Positions 10,223 through 21,930 of a DNA stretch of 64,000 bases are shown here, piece by piece (within the stretch, counting starts at the first letter, position 1; each line of letters starts with the position of its first letter). The stretch covers positions 124,001 through 188,000 of the forward strand of contig JAOCPU010000011.1 of NCBI GenBank assembly GCA_035772785.1, read 5' to 3'. Source of the DNA: Phlebiopsis flavidoalba. Its lineage: Eukaryota; Basidiomycota; Agaricomycetes; Polyporales; Phanerochaetaceae. The notes below the pieces were generated by a model. The model saw only the letters and a list, made by a program, of their open reading frames with translations, made no database searches and was not told where the DNA came from. The translations under genes and the position numbers were made by a program.

Positions 10223-12136
10223 TTACTCCTTCAACCACTTCTTCCACCCTGACGCGTCCCACGCCCTTTCAAAACTCTTCCTGCGAAAATCGTTGCACAG
10301 CCACGTGTCTCGCACGCTCAGCAGCAGCGCATCATCTCTTCCGATTTGTCCAAGCTCAGTACCGGGATCATGGAATGCATCCGCGAACCCTTCAGCCGAT
10401 GTCGCATGGAACCCTACGCGCCCCAAACAAAGTCAGCATCATCAAAGACGGAGCTTTGGGACAAGCACGTACCGGTGGGCTTGCCATTGAAACGGCACTA
10501 ACGGGGGAATGTCATTGAGCGGCCCGCCAGAGGCATGATTTTACAGGCAGCGACGCCCAGCAGCCATAGAATTCGACGACGTTGATGCCGAAGTGTTCGT
10601 CTACCATCGTGCTGACTTGGGCCGATGCTTGCACGTGAGAGCCAACCGAGCATCGTCGGGTTTTATACGGCGCGTTGACGATGAACTGCGTGTGTATGCC
10701 TGTGCGAAATGGAGAGTTAGTGAGATTTCCGCGAGGGAGAGGGGTCGTAGCAGAGTAAACACAATGGACTCGATGGAAAGGTCCTCGGCGAGCTTACGGC
10801 AGTGCTGCTACGCGCGCAGCGTCCTCTGCGTTCCGGCTACCGCCAATAAGCACGAGTTTGACTCCACGAGTCTTGAATTCGGGATATTTAGACATGAAAT
10901 TTGTGGAACGCGTGTGTAGCTGCGCTTTGTGGTCCTTCTCTGGGCGGAATTGTCAAGACTGAGGATGACGGGGTTTCCCGATTTTCGAGTGCGAAAGTGG
11001 CCATCTCGCGCGTGTCGCAGGGTGGGTAGACTTTCTGAGCTGATTTAGGAGCCACAATGGACCCGATCGGAGGAGTCAGAAGAACGGTCAAGGGACTTTA
11101 AAAGGTGGATAAAGTCGAGGAGGGCATCTTCATGCTGCAATATAGAGTCAACGTGGTTCTTCGTCCAGGAGGAATTGGCCATCAAGAAGGACGCGCGTCG
11201 AAGGGAGAGAACGCGTAGTAGTACATGAATATGCGGTAATTATCTGGTGAGAAGGGTGAGCTTGAATAAAGTTTCCTTTGCCTGTCATGATTAAAGCGTT
11301 CTTACAAAAAGCTTCCCTTGGCTCAGAACTCCCGAGGAGGATATCGCATCTGAGTTCGTGACGCCTGACTGCTGCGGGACTTGACCCGCTCGAGCATGTT
11401 CGTGCTGATAGTCGGATAATGAACATAAGCACCCGATTGGACGGGGATACCCCCAAGAAGAATTGCGACGTGGAAAGTGAATGCATAGCCCATCGTGTCT
11501 ACATTGTCGCGAATGAGCTCAACGCGGTCGAATAGTGGACATTGGAGATTTACGCACCAATATAGAGGTCAGGAATGAGGTTGCTCATAGCTTCCCAAGC
11601 TAGCACCATAGATCCTAGGCTTTGAACGAGAAGAGTGAAACGCCGCCATGCTGAGTCTTCAACGAGGTGTCGCTGCGAAGGAAGGACGAAATGGGACTTT
11701 CGGGAGCCAGCGAGATATCAAACCGTGACTGAGAGCTATTCAGTAATAATAGCTGTGCAAAGGGGGATGTTTCATACTTTGACTTTTTGGATGAATCTCG
11801 TCTTTGCTCGCATCTATATCGCCGCTGTAGACCACGCTCACAACATCGGGCTCTGTACGCTGAGCCAGCGCAATTGCAGTCCAAAGTACACGTTCACCAC
11901 CGCCTCCTGCGTTACTTTTAGACTTTATAAGAACATACAGGCTCCGTACCGCAGTGGACTACCAGTAGGGATGGAAAGTATCTCTACGATGCGTTTCGGA
12001 CTTGATAGCCCAAGCTCTCGCAAAATTGCCTCTCGCTTTGCATGATTTTGGATCGAATGCTTGTTATAGTCTTTGCGTAAATAGAAGAATATCGCGACTA
12101 GGGGAGGCAAGCGTAATGAAGGAACATCGTAGGCAT
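10223..12136 (-). CDS. ALG11: GDP-Man:Man3GlcNAc2-PP-dolichol alpha-1,2-mannosyltransferase
   Basis: ALG11 adds the fourth and fifth mannoses to the dolichol-linked oligosaccharide on the cytosolic face of the ER, an essential step of N-glycosylation. Reading the minus strand: a hydrophobic N-terminus ([12 protein letters not shown] then [16 protein letters not shown] at 12134-12136), [30 protein letters not shown] (about 11710), [15 protein letters not shown] (about 11490), [27 protein letters not shown] (about 11030), the GT4 E-x7-E motif EHFGINVVE (about 10590), [14 protein letters not shown] (about 10410) and the C-terminus [14 protein letters not shown] with a TAA at 10223. Order and spacing match the family over its full length. 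Several exons need single-base frame changes, which is odd for an essential single-copy gene and points to sequence errors. It is divergent from the trehalase gene. Confidence 0.88.
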
Positions 12137-12325
12137 CTCGGACTGTCGGCGCCAGGCCGCAGCAGGACACGACGACTGGCGTCTACGTAGGTAAATTACG
12201 GGCGTTTGTCTTGGCTTACGTCATTTCACGTGCTTTGTGCAATTTCCTAAGATATTTTTGTTGCATTTCGCGGGAACGTCCGCTTCTGCAGTTTGCATCG
12301 CCGGCGCCGGGATTCCCTGTTCACG

Positions 12326-12664
12326 CTATCTTCTCCCATCGCCGACTCCAGATGATATTTCACTGTTCGCTCTTGCATATACGATGTGCTCAAGTTTGAG
12401 TACGAACCTTGCCCGGGCACGTAAAGACAACGCTTTTGCCACCAAATCTTCCAAATTTAACTCGTCTATGACGCGGAATCTCACACGCTGTCCGCGTGAA
12501 CATCCAAACATTTGTCTAAGTCCGAACGGAACAGCCACACCTACGCGCTCAGAGGTCAGGAGGGTTTTGCCAACTTTCCGACTTCGTGCACTCATCATAC
12601 TGCGGGGGGCGATTTTTTGACAGAATTTATCGCACAATTCATGGTCACTATCCAGCTCAGGCAC
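12326..12664 (-). CDS. Possible small unrecognised protein between ALG11 and trehalase
   Basis: A minus-strand frame of about 110 codons with charged helical character (RVIDELNLEDLVAKALSLRA, RARFVLKLEHIVYARANSEI). There is no recognised domain. The opposite strand is also open over much of this stretch, so coding is uncertain. It sits in the 0.78 kb between two divergent genes. Confidence 0.2.
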   Translation of the reverse strand: MPELDSDHELCDKFCQKIAPRSMMSARSRKVGKTLLTSERVGVAVPFGLRQMFGCSRGQRVRFRVIDELNLEDLVAKALSLRARARFVLKLEHIVYARANSEISSGVGDGRR

Positions 12665-12839
12665 AGCGCTGTAACGTCATGCGCGACTGAGATCCCACTC
12701 TTTCAAACGACGCCGCATCAGAAACGGGGAAAAACGGCGATGTTGAGTTCTTGTTGAGTCTCTCTAAATTCTAAGCACGGCGCCCGACGGCCCGCCACGG
12801 GGTAGGGGCTCTGATGTGGGGAACCCCCCAGGGGCGGAA

Positions 12840-12847
12840 TATAAAAG
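12840..12847 (+). promoter_or_regulatory. TATA box of the trehalase gene
   Basis: TATAAAAG lies 68 bases before the ATG at 12915. The same octamer stands 77 bases before the ATG of the esterase gene at 16943, which supports a real core promoter. Confidence 0.55.
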
Positions 12848-12914
12848 GCTGCGATGTGGGGTATGGAGAGGGTCCTCGACCCTGACTGGCCTTCCCATCC
12901 CGGTCGGGACCGCG

Positions 12915-15864
12915 ATGTTGAAAACGATGGCCGAGCGAGCGTCCTCAATGCGCTGTGGCTGTCTCAGAACATCCAAGCCCTCCCCCAAGCTTCCTCCAGC
13001 TCAGCGACCTCGCCATCCGGTGCCATAAGCACTGGCGTGCCGTCAATCACGGTCTCGACCGTGGTCGCAAGTCAAACCGTACCCCTGACGAACACGTTAC
13101 CTTTCGCAAGTTGCCCTTCCTCCAACGCAAGCGTGGTGCGCCCAGCGAGATCTTCTGTGCAGGAGAGGTGCGTTGTGCAGTGATTAGGTTGGTCTTGACA
13201 GGATCTCACGATTCTATCAGCTGTTACAAACAGTCAACTTGGCTGCCGCATATGTTGACCCCAAGACGTTTGTTGACAAGCCAACATCAAAGTCTTCGCA
13301 ACAAGTTTTGTCAGACTTCAAAGCGTTGTTTAACTCGAGCACGACCGAAGGGGCCATCACTTCATTCCTGGATAATGACTTCAAAGGCGAAGGTCTAGAA
13401 CTCGAGGCGGTCGTGGCGTTGACCAGTTTTAAGACCAACCCAAGCTTCTTGAACAACGTGACGGACCCTCTTTTGAAGGCATGGTCGCAAACTGTGCACG
13501 GGTTCTGGACAACAACTCGTTTTGCCCGTTTCAACAAATGCTTCGGCTCTTTGTCCAGAGGGCACTGAGAGCGGATCATGCGAGAGCTCGCTCATACTTC
13601 ATTCCACTCAATCCACACGTCGTCGTACTTAGAAGGGAAGAATGAGTTAGGGACGTCGGCGTACCGGGAGGTCTGGTTCAGGGAAACAGTGTACGTGTAC
13701 ACCTTGTACGTTTGGCAGAGTTAATTGACACCCTCTAGATACTGGGACTCCTACTGGATTGTTCGAGGCTTACTCAAGTCTGAGCTCTTTGATACCGCAA
13801 ATGACAACCCTTCAAAACTTCATGGACGAACTCGAGCACACATCGGCTTCATTCCGAATGGTGGACGCATTTTACTACCTTGACCGGTCCCAACCTCCTC
13901 TGTTTATTCGCGTGAGTGGTGATGTTCATGTCTGAAGACATGTCGATGACGTCATCTATGCTCCAGATGCTTTCTGACTATGTTGACGCCACCAACGACA
14001 CGAAAATTTCTTTCTTGACCTTGGGGCGGCTCTTCCTCTTGCTGAAAAAGAGCTTGCCTGGTGGAACACGAACCGCACATCGAACATTACGAGCCCCTAC
14101 CACACGAACAAAACATACCCGTTGGCGCGATACGCAGCAGTCACGAACACAGCTCCGCGCGGCCAGAATCATACGGCTTACTGGTACGCGTCAGACACGT
14201 CATATTCTGTGGATCATGAGTCTCACGCATACATCAGACTATCTCACGCTAATGACCCTACATTGAGCACGCCCTTGACGGAAGATCATGCGCGCTGCAT
14301 TTTGTATGCCCAACTCGCTACCGGTGCCGACCGAAAGCGGTTTGGACTACATTATGTACCCGCTGGCTCAAAGAACCTCTCGCGGGAGGCTCGAACAACA
14401 ACAAACCACCGCGCTACGACGCTTTGAACATCAAGAGGCCTTATTTCCTGTGGACTTGAACAGTAGCCCCTTCGTACGTCAACATGTCCCATCATTCCAT
14501 TTCTCATGATAACAGTTGTGAATGCTTAGCCCGAGCGCACACACGATCATGGCGTTGCATTTATTACACAATCGTAAGGGCATATGAGCTCCGACTGCTT
14601 TCGAAACCATACCTCAGCCCGGACGCTTCATCCTGCGTGAAGGAATATCCTCGACCTCTTCTCGGGATCCCACACCAAACTCGCATTCTACGACTTCAAC
14701 CGGACCTCAAAATCCGCGCGCCAACCAGCCTACATTCTCAACGCGCGACGTTCTTACCCGCTCTGGAACCGGCGTCGTCCCCTGACGAGCTGTCTCACGA
14801 ACAAACACCACAAATGCTTCGGGTTCGTAGCATCGTGAAACCCATGCGTCCTCAATCCGCTACAAACGGCCAGCCTTCCCCGTGGACGTTCCTCGAGGTC
14901 CGTGGTATCGATAGTTGCGCGTGGGCGAGCTGCAACAGAACGCGTTGGCCGCACGGATTACTCATCTAGCTATTTAATCGCTGCGAGCTCGCTGCCGTCG
15001 CACACGCCTCCCCCCAATTCCCAATGTGACGCAGCGGTGCGCTCCCGAAGCCACGTCGGGCACGGTCAGTCGGACGTATGACCTAGTTCCCGCGGGCCGT
15101 GCTAAATGTGTACAGGGGACGCGTTTACCGCGGTCAAGCTGATCGTATCGGAAAAGGGCAACCAAATGGCAACCGAAGACCGGGTGCGGTAGCCGACTGT
15201 GAATCCGTCTGAATGGGGCACTGTCCCCGTAGAATGGACGGGAGATATTGCGGGACGTGGATGGTGGCTTATGTGGGTGGGGAGAAAATGCGCCTTGAGC
15301 GTGAGCTTCGCGAATATAGGTACTTCTTGCGGAGTGCCTATTCACTGTAGCATGGTGAGTCCTTTCCAGTCGGTGCTCGGACGAGGGGGGTGGTAACTTT
15401 TTTGGCTGACAGATCCTAGGCATGCGACGGGGGGCTGCCATTTCACCAACATTTTTGCCCAGACTCTCTGACCAATGAGCTTAACGTGACACAGAGCGTT
15501 GAACACCACCGGAAATGTATTGTTCTATGTCCGTGATTGGTCAAGAAATGGATGACTGACATCTCCGCACAGATGTTATGCAGAAAGTTCTCAAATCGCG
15601 GACATCGACTCTGCCTGGGTCGCGGTGGCGAGTACACGGTCCAGGCTGGGTTCGGCCCTGGACAAATGGCGTGGTGCTCATCCTTGCGGGCGAGTACGGT
15701 GATCGTTACTCGTCGCGCCGCAGTTGCCCAGATCTTCTCGAGCAAGCTGCGACGTCCACAACCACGACACAACTGTAGTACAAGCGGTGTGATGAAAAAA
15801 GGGCGTATACCAGCGGTGCTGGGCCTTGTCGTTGCTACGGTTTTGCAGGCGGACTGCTGTTGTT
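12915..15864 (+). CDS. GH37 alpha,alpha-trehalase
   Basis: Hydrolyses trehalose to two glucose molecules; the serine-rich N-terminal part suggests a secreted or vacuolar enzyme. Recognisable segments: a Ser/Thr-rich stretch with GVPSITVSTVVASQTVPLTN (about 13035), AAAYVDPKTFVDKPTSKSSQ (about 13240), DNDFKGEGLELE, NPSFLNNVTDPLLKAWSQTV and HGFWT (about 13440-13510), then YWDSYWIVRGLLKSELFDTA (about 13740), the YYWDSY part of signature 1. LEHIGFIPNGGRI and YLDRSQPPLFIR follow, then YPLARYAAVTNTAPR, SDPTLS-like DPTLSTPLTEDHA, PDELSHEQ, TYDLVPAG (about 15080), ERELREYRYF (about 15295), and near the end the glycine box GGEYTVQAGFG plus WTNGVVLILAGEYGD (about 15630-15700). The stop is a TGA or TAG near 15780-15866, depending on frame. 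Many frame changes are needed. Around 14930 the second signature (QWDxPxxWPP) is damaged: the WDxP residues cannot be read. Start choice (12915) is tentative. Confidence 0.85.
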
Positions 15865-15866
15865 GA

Positions 15867-16858
15867 GGCGCAAGTTATGGGACCATTATTGTATTAGTAT
15901 AGTATACCATATTACTGCTGTATATAAATATCTTTGAGCATTCACCGCAATTTTTACTGAGTGAGTAATGCGAACTTTTGCATGGGTAGGTTTAACGGTG
16001 ACCACGGGGTGTTGCCGGGCGCATCTGATGCGCTTTGATGCGCTCAAAATAAACTTTCCAACCTGCTCCATCACTCAGGCTTTGGCTTTTGACTCTCATC
16101 ACCTCCCCTAGCGTTGGAGCTTCCGTCTGACCGCACGAACCTCATGGCTGTGCTTTGCATTCACTTGTGAACATGCCCTTGTTCCTTCGTGTGTCCAAGT
16201 CTTGCGGTATGCTAATGATATCAACAGAGTCATTTTCTCTCTCTCAATGGCGCATTCAATAGAGAATATCGTCGGTAATATAAGCAGCGCTGTTGTTGAG
16301 GAGGTGCCACATGAGCCCAGCTCGGGCCTCAAACTGGACCGCTATATTACGTTCCTTAATTCCGTCGGGCTCCTCATCCATGAGGGACATGTCATGACAG
16401 GCCTGGATGGGACATCTGATTTCGACGACCGCGTTTCTCACAGCGCTATGTTGCCGACGACACGGTGCGGACGCGCGGGCGCGCCAACGACTCCTCCGAA
16501 GTCTTACTTCCGCCGTCATCTTCCCTTCATATTTGGAGTTCTGGCCAATTCCTAAGTCCTGCATCACAACGCGGGTGCAGGTGGGCGTCCAATAGCGTCG
16601 GTTCCGTCGTCGTATATGGGTACGTTGCCAAACCATGCCAGGCCTGCCGTCGATGCTAACGCAGATCTTCTAGCGTCATTGTTTTGCAGACCCCTTTCTT
16701 TCAATTTCACAAACTGAATGGCGGGGAATTCGTCGCGTTTCCGACTATCATCTCGTGATGCTTCCCTTCGCGAGAGATTCTGGTGCTCTGCGTACTCACG
16801 CGGCTGCTGTGCAGTGCAAGTGAGCTGAGTCGACCAAGTGATTGGAACGCTGAACTGG
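15867..16858. other. Intergenic between trehalase and esterase; no recognised gene
   Basis: AT-rich 15880-15960, with a TATA-like word near 15921. Between 16200 and 16640 both strands hold open frames of 110-126 codons; none shows family features, so I call neither. The last 90 bases are the promoter of the next gene. Confidence 0.4.
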
Positions 16859-16866
16859 TATAAAAG
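16859..16866 (+). promoter_or_regulatory. TATA box of esterase gene A
   Basis: TATAAAAG, 77 bases before the signal-peptide ATG at 16943; same octamer and similar distance as in the trehalase promoter. Confidence 0.6.
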
Positions 16867-16942
16867 ATCGCAATGCTATGTGCAGTCGAGCAGCCGCAAG
16901 TCTGCCGACTGAGCTTGGGCCCCTGGCTCCTTACTCCTCGAC

Positions 16943-19401
16943 ATGCACTATCTCCGCCTCTCGACGGTAATCTTCGTAGCAATCGGCTCGTTTGCTGCCG
17001 CAGCTCCGTCAGCCAGGAGCCCTCCTACCGTGAAGCTCGACCAAGGCACTTTCACTGGTGTAGCAGATGGGCTTGCTAACAAGTTCCTGGGCATACCCTT
17101 CGCAAAACCTCCGTAAGAATCCAGCTGCTTGACTTGTGCCACCGTACTAAAGAACTTCTTCAGCACTGGCGACCTTCGCTTCCGACTGCCCGTGGCTAAT
17201 GACCCGTACACTGGGAGCCACGATGCCACCGCCTTTGGACTTTCTTGCCCACATAGCAGGCGACCACGCTCCCTCTCCCCGCGGGCCTTCTCTCCAATGT
17301 GACAGACTTCTTGTTGAACACCTTTTCAAACATCTTGGAGCCATCCGGGGAAGATTGTGAGCATTCTATCGGGGCCTCATTGGTCCAAGCGCTGATCAGC
17401 CGCAATTCTCAGGTCTTACTGTAAACGTGTGGACTCCTACCAATATTCCCGCGGGAACAAAACTCCCTGTTGTTGCAGTGAGTTAGCTTGCCGTGGTATT
17501 CTCATAGTTATTCACCAAATTTGGGAACTCGTAGTGGATATACGGAGGTACGATTGTCTGCTGAACTGCTAAGAATAGTCGGACGATACTCAGATTGTCT
17601 ACAGGTGGATTTGAAGGTGGCAGTACGACCACGTAAGTTTCATCTTGACCACTAATTACAATGCGTATTCAATTCTCTTTCCGCTAGATATGATGGCGGA
17701 AATCATTGTGAGTCGCTCTGTGGAGCTCGGTCAACCGGTGGTGTACGTGAGTATGAATTATCGGTATGTGTGACGCGTTATTACCTATTTCTTCGAAGCT
17801 GAATTTGAGATCTTCCCTAGTCTTTCTGGTGAGCCTACGGAGATTACATTGCAAATCGTCTATATGAATAACCAATGGCCCCAGCCCTCGGATTCCTGGC
17901 GAGCCAAGAAGTCAAGAATGCTGGCGTGGGTAACTTTGGGCCTCCAAGATCGTGCGGTTCGGTCTTCTGAGTCATCCGAGTTGACGCTTACTTATAACTT
18001 TCGGGCCCTGTTACATCTTCATTCATCAGAGCGACAGGCTCTGCTGCGCTGGATCCAAAAATACGTCTCAGCATTCAATGGAGACCCGTCGAGGGTCACG
18101 ATGTAAGTTTCGTCGTCGTGTACACCTCTCGGGCCTTCATTATGACACCCAACCCAGATGGGGAGAGTCTGCCGGTGCTATATCAGTCGCTCTGCAGATG
18201 GTGACCAATGGTGGAAACACAGAAGGCCTTTTCCATGGAGCGTTTATGGAATCCGGTTCCCCAATCCCCGTCGGCGACATCACACATGGGGCAGAAAGAC
18301 TACGACGCTTTGGTCTCTGAGACGGGATGCTCCGGATCCTCCGACACGCTACAATGTCTTCGAGAGGTTCCGTTCAATACGCTGATGAATGCCATCAACT
18401 TGTCCCCAGGTATATTTCGTTCCAGGTGAGCTCGACAGTTTTGGGTCACCAACATCTCGATGGCTGAAGCATATGTCAAGTCTCTGGATCTCGCGTGTGG
18501 ACACCGCGAGCGGACGGCGTGTTTTTGACCGATGATCCTCAAGAAGTTAGTTCAAGCAGGCAGCGTAGCAAACATTCCCTTCGTTACCGGGGTAAGCAGT
18601 GATTTCTCCCAAATCCTGATATATCAACGCTCTGATCATCAATCATAGGACTGTGACGACGAAGGAACTCTGTTCAGCCTCGCTCTGTTGAACATTACGT
18701 GAGGAAGAGTTTGAGCCCTATTCCGTGTCCTGTACTGATCAGAACCTTGCAGCACGGAAGCTCAACTGCGGCAATTACCTTACGCGACCTTCTATGTTCC
18801 CAACGCATCCGCCTCCGAGTCTCGATCAACTTCTCCACGTTGTATCCGCAAGACCCTGCGCAAGGCTCGCCATTCGACACCGGCGATCTCAACGCGCTGT
18901 CCCGCCAATACAGCGGCTCGCGCCGCCTCTGCAAGGCGATTTAGTTTTTCCAAGCTCCCCGTAGATTCTTCTTATCGCAAAGGTCGAGCGAAACAGAACA
19001 CTTGGTCCTTCTGTGAGTTGCAGGATATACGCAATTCGATGGCGCGACTCATCGCTTTTCAGTAAACAAGAGGCTGAAGTTCCTTCTTCCGGGAGTCGGT
19101 ATGCAGTAAGCGCCAACACCTTTCCACTGCCTACAGTTTGTTGATTCATTTGAAGGCGCATGCGACCGATCTCCTCAATGTCTACACTGGAGGTGATTTG
19201 GCAGTCTATCTGATCAATTTTCGTCAACAAGCAAAACCCGAACGGCAACGGTCGCTCTTGAATTGGCCAAACTACAGCACATCGAGCCCGCAGCTTCTTA
19301 CGTTCCTGGATGGCTTGATCCCCTTGGAGATTACACAGGACACATTCAGAGTGGACGGCATGAATCTTCTGACTCAGCTTTCCCTTGCAAGCCCCCTGTA
19401 G
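16943..19401 (+). CDS. Secreted type-B carboxylesterase/lipase, copy A (most complete copy)
   Basis: Extracellular serine esterase of the COesterase family (Candida rugosa lipase relatives); the acyl-ester substrate is unknown. ATG 16943 starts a signal peptide (MHYLRLSTVIFVAIGSFAAA). Exon 1 ends at 17112 after FLGIPFAKPP. Then follow GDLRFRLPVANDPYTGSHDA, NVTDFLLNTFSNILEPSGED, LTVNVWTPTNIPAGTKLPVV, WIYGG, GFEGGSTT (oxyanion-hole region), VSRSVELGQPVVYVSMNYR, LGFLASQEVKNAGVGNFGLQ, RWIQKYVSAFNGDPSRVTM, WGESAGAISVALQM (GESAG at 18162-18176), DGVFLTDDPQ, VANIPFVTG, DCDDEGTLFSLALLNIT (catalytic acid region), FYVPNASASES, HATDLLNVYTGGDL (catalytic His, about 19160), and QLSLASPL with a TAG at 19399-19401. 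Roughly twelve short introns have good GT...AG ends. Five or more single-base frame changes occur within exons. All three triad regions are present, so this is the copy most likely to be functional if the indels are errors. Confidence 0.9.
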
Positions 19402-19759
19402 CTTTACGCGTGTCTTATCTGACTACAGGTCCGTGTTTCAGGAACATTAAATGGGATGATTTCAATCCGCTCGAGATACGCTTGGTCTAAGCACGACCCG
19501 CTATGCTCCCTGTCGTAGTCGTCATGCTCTGGTCGCATCTTTGTGCTCTCCGCATAGTGTGCGAATGTCGAGATGCGGAAATGATCTGAACCGGCTATAT
19601 CAGCTTCGAATGAATACAGATTCCATCCCACGCCGTCTCTTTTGCCCCTTGACATACCCAAGAGCACCGTGCAGGAGGCTAGCTGGAGAGCACGGCTTAC
19701 CCAAGAAGAAAAAAAGTTTCATCTCGGAGACACGCACGTGACCGCAAATCGCTCCTAAC

Positions 19760-21930
19760 ATGCTCAAATCGGCGTTCCAGCTCATTCTAAATCTGACCCT
19801 ATCCAGCGTTTCTTGGGCCTTTCAGCACATCCCCAGCGCAGACGGTCTCTCAAAACCCCATTTCCGAATGTACAGCTCGATAATGGCTAACCTTCTTCGG
19901 GTCCCAGGAAGGGAGTGTCCGCAAGTTTCTAGGGATACCCTTCGCTCAGCCACCGTGAGCACACTCATCTAGCTTTGTAATCATATGGATGTGTTAGCTA
20001 AAATGCGGTGAATTGTTTAGTGTAGGCAATCTGCGACTGCGTCATCCGGTGCCGAACGATCCTTACCGTGGGAACTACGACGCCACATTCTTTGGACGTC
20101 TCGTGTCCCCCAGCAAGTAGCACCCCTGGCGGTTCCGGAGGGATTCGAATATCTTTCAGATCACTTCGTCGGGAACTACCTGCGAAGTCACGTGGTATCC
20201 GGGCCCTGGGGAGAGGATTGTGAGTTTTCTACCAAATCTGAGGTTTAGCACGAATATCGGATAGCTGTCATAGGCTTAACCATCAATATATGGACCCCGG
20301 ATGACATTTCGCCAAATGCAAGCTTACCCCGTCGTTGCCGTGAGTGGTGATACTCGTTTATTATGCACGTATTCAATCTTGGATAATACATTCTAGTGGA
20401 TCCATGGGGGTACTTGATACCGCATCCCTTGTGATCCTTTTGGAAAACTAATATTCGCCGTAGGTGGATTTATCAGTGGTGGCTCTAGCAAGTATGTTTG
20501 GAAATTGATGCTGCCTACAACTAGGCTAACACTATTGTTAGGTACGATGGAAGTTCAATCGTCAAGCGATCAATTGATCTCGATGAACCTGTCATTTTTG
20601 TGAGCCTTAACTACAGGTAGCTCATCATACCGCCCTCCGCATTTTTATCCCCGCTGACATGATTGCAGACTCAATGGTAGTGTACATTCTACGTGAAACA
20701 TGATAACAGTGACCAACCCATGTTCATCTCTCATGTAGCCTTCGGGTTTTTAGGCGGAACCGAGATTAAAGAGGCTGGCCTTGGTAATCTTGGCTTATAC
20801 GATCGTAAGTGGTAAAAGGTCTTATACTTACGTCAGAATGATTCAACTCACTCTTTCCATCAGAGAGGCAAGCATTACGTTGGATTCAAAGATATATCTC
20901 TGTCATTCGGAGGTGATCCCTCGAAGGTCACACTGTGAGTCTCAGCGGTCACGCAAGGCGACATGATTATTGATAGGTCCGTACTATTGAGGTGGGGTCA
21001 GTCCGCCGGCTCCATGTCGAGCGTCCTTCAAATGCTCACGAATGATGAGGCATAATTGAGGTCTCTTCGAGGAGCTTTCTTGCAATCCGGATCACTTCTA
21101 ATTACCTGTGGGCGATATTACGAAGGGCCAGGAAGGGGTACGAAACCATATGATTGTCCTTGACGGTGCTGCAGCACTTCCAAAAACACGCTCCAATGCC
21201 TCCGCGGACGCTCCGTACGAGCTATTCCAGGAAGGCTGTCAATGCGGCGCCCCATATTCTTTCTTATCCAGGTAATGAGTCTCCCCAATGATCATAGGGC
21301 CTCGCTGAAGCAACTCCATTTCAGGCGCTACATCTACCATGGATGCCTCGGTTGACGGATCGTCTTGTTAGGGACAACCTATTCAATATGACATCTGGCC
21401 GGAAAACTCTCCAACAGTTCCATTCATCATCGGGGGTGAGTGTCCTCACAGCTGGGTCGCACGCCGCGCGAGCTCTTAGGTCCTCTATATGGGTGCAGGT
21501 TGTGATGATGAAGCAACCATCTTCGCAATATGACCAGCTCAACATTACGTGAGAGGTTTTCCTCATGTAGTGGGCACACCTTTCGCTCAACTGATACATT
21601 CGGGCCTTCTTTCGCAGCACAGTACTGATGCACAACAAAAAGCTTTCATCATCAATCCCAATTATCTCGCTCCGCTGCTCCCCCAAGATGCCCGCTGCTC
21701 CCGATGCCCACATTGAGACGTCTGCTCCAATCTTTACCCAGATGATATTACGCAAGGCTCTCCGTTTGATACTGATGACAGGTATGCACTGGGAACGCCA
21801 CATTCGAGAGGCTTGGCGATCGCATTCCAAGGAGGACTTATTGGTATTCCAATGACCTATGACGACTTTCTTCTGCATCAAACACCAAGACTCTTAGGCA
21901 GAGCTTACTTGGGGCTTAACGCGTGAGCGA
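19760..21930 (+). pseudogene. Type-B carboxylesterase, copy B, lacking its C-terminal exons
   Basis: Tandem paralog 0.36 kb after copy A. ATG 19760 opens a signal peptide (MLKSAFQLILNLTLSSVSWA), then KFLGIPFAQPP, GNLRLRHPVPNDPYRGNYDA, LTINIWTPDDISPNA, WIHGG, GGFISGGSS, IVKRSIDLDEPVIFVSLNYR, AFGFLGGTEIKEAGLGNLGL, RQALRWIQRYISV, FGGDPSKVTL and WGQSAGSMSSVLQM. The nucleophile elbow is GQSAG (20996-21010), Gln replacing the Glu of copy A. An in-frame TAA follows NDEA soon after. Later come NTLQCLR, CDDEATIFAI, LYPDDITQGSPFDTDDRYAL and a final FLLHQTPR segment near 21880. I find no counterpart of the HATDLLNVY...QLSLA exons in the next kilobase, so the catalytic His and the C-terminus appear to be lost. 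It is probably a pseudogene, though the intron borders are still good. Confidence 0.82.

Noticed and set aside
16202..16640. Frames of 110-126 codons on both strands between trehalase and esterase A
   Set aside because: They overlap, neither has recognisable features, and the stretch is intergenic by context.
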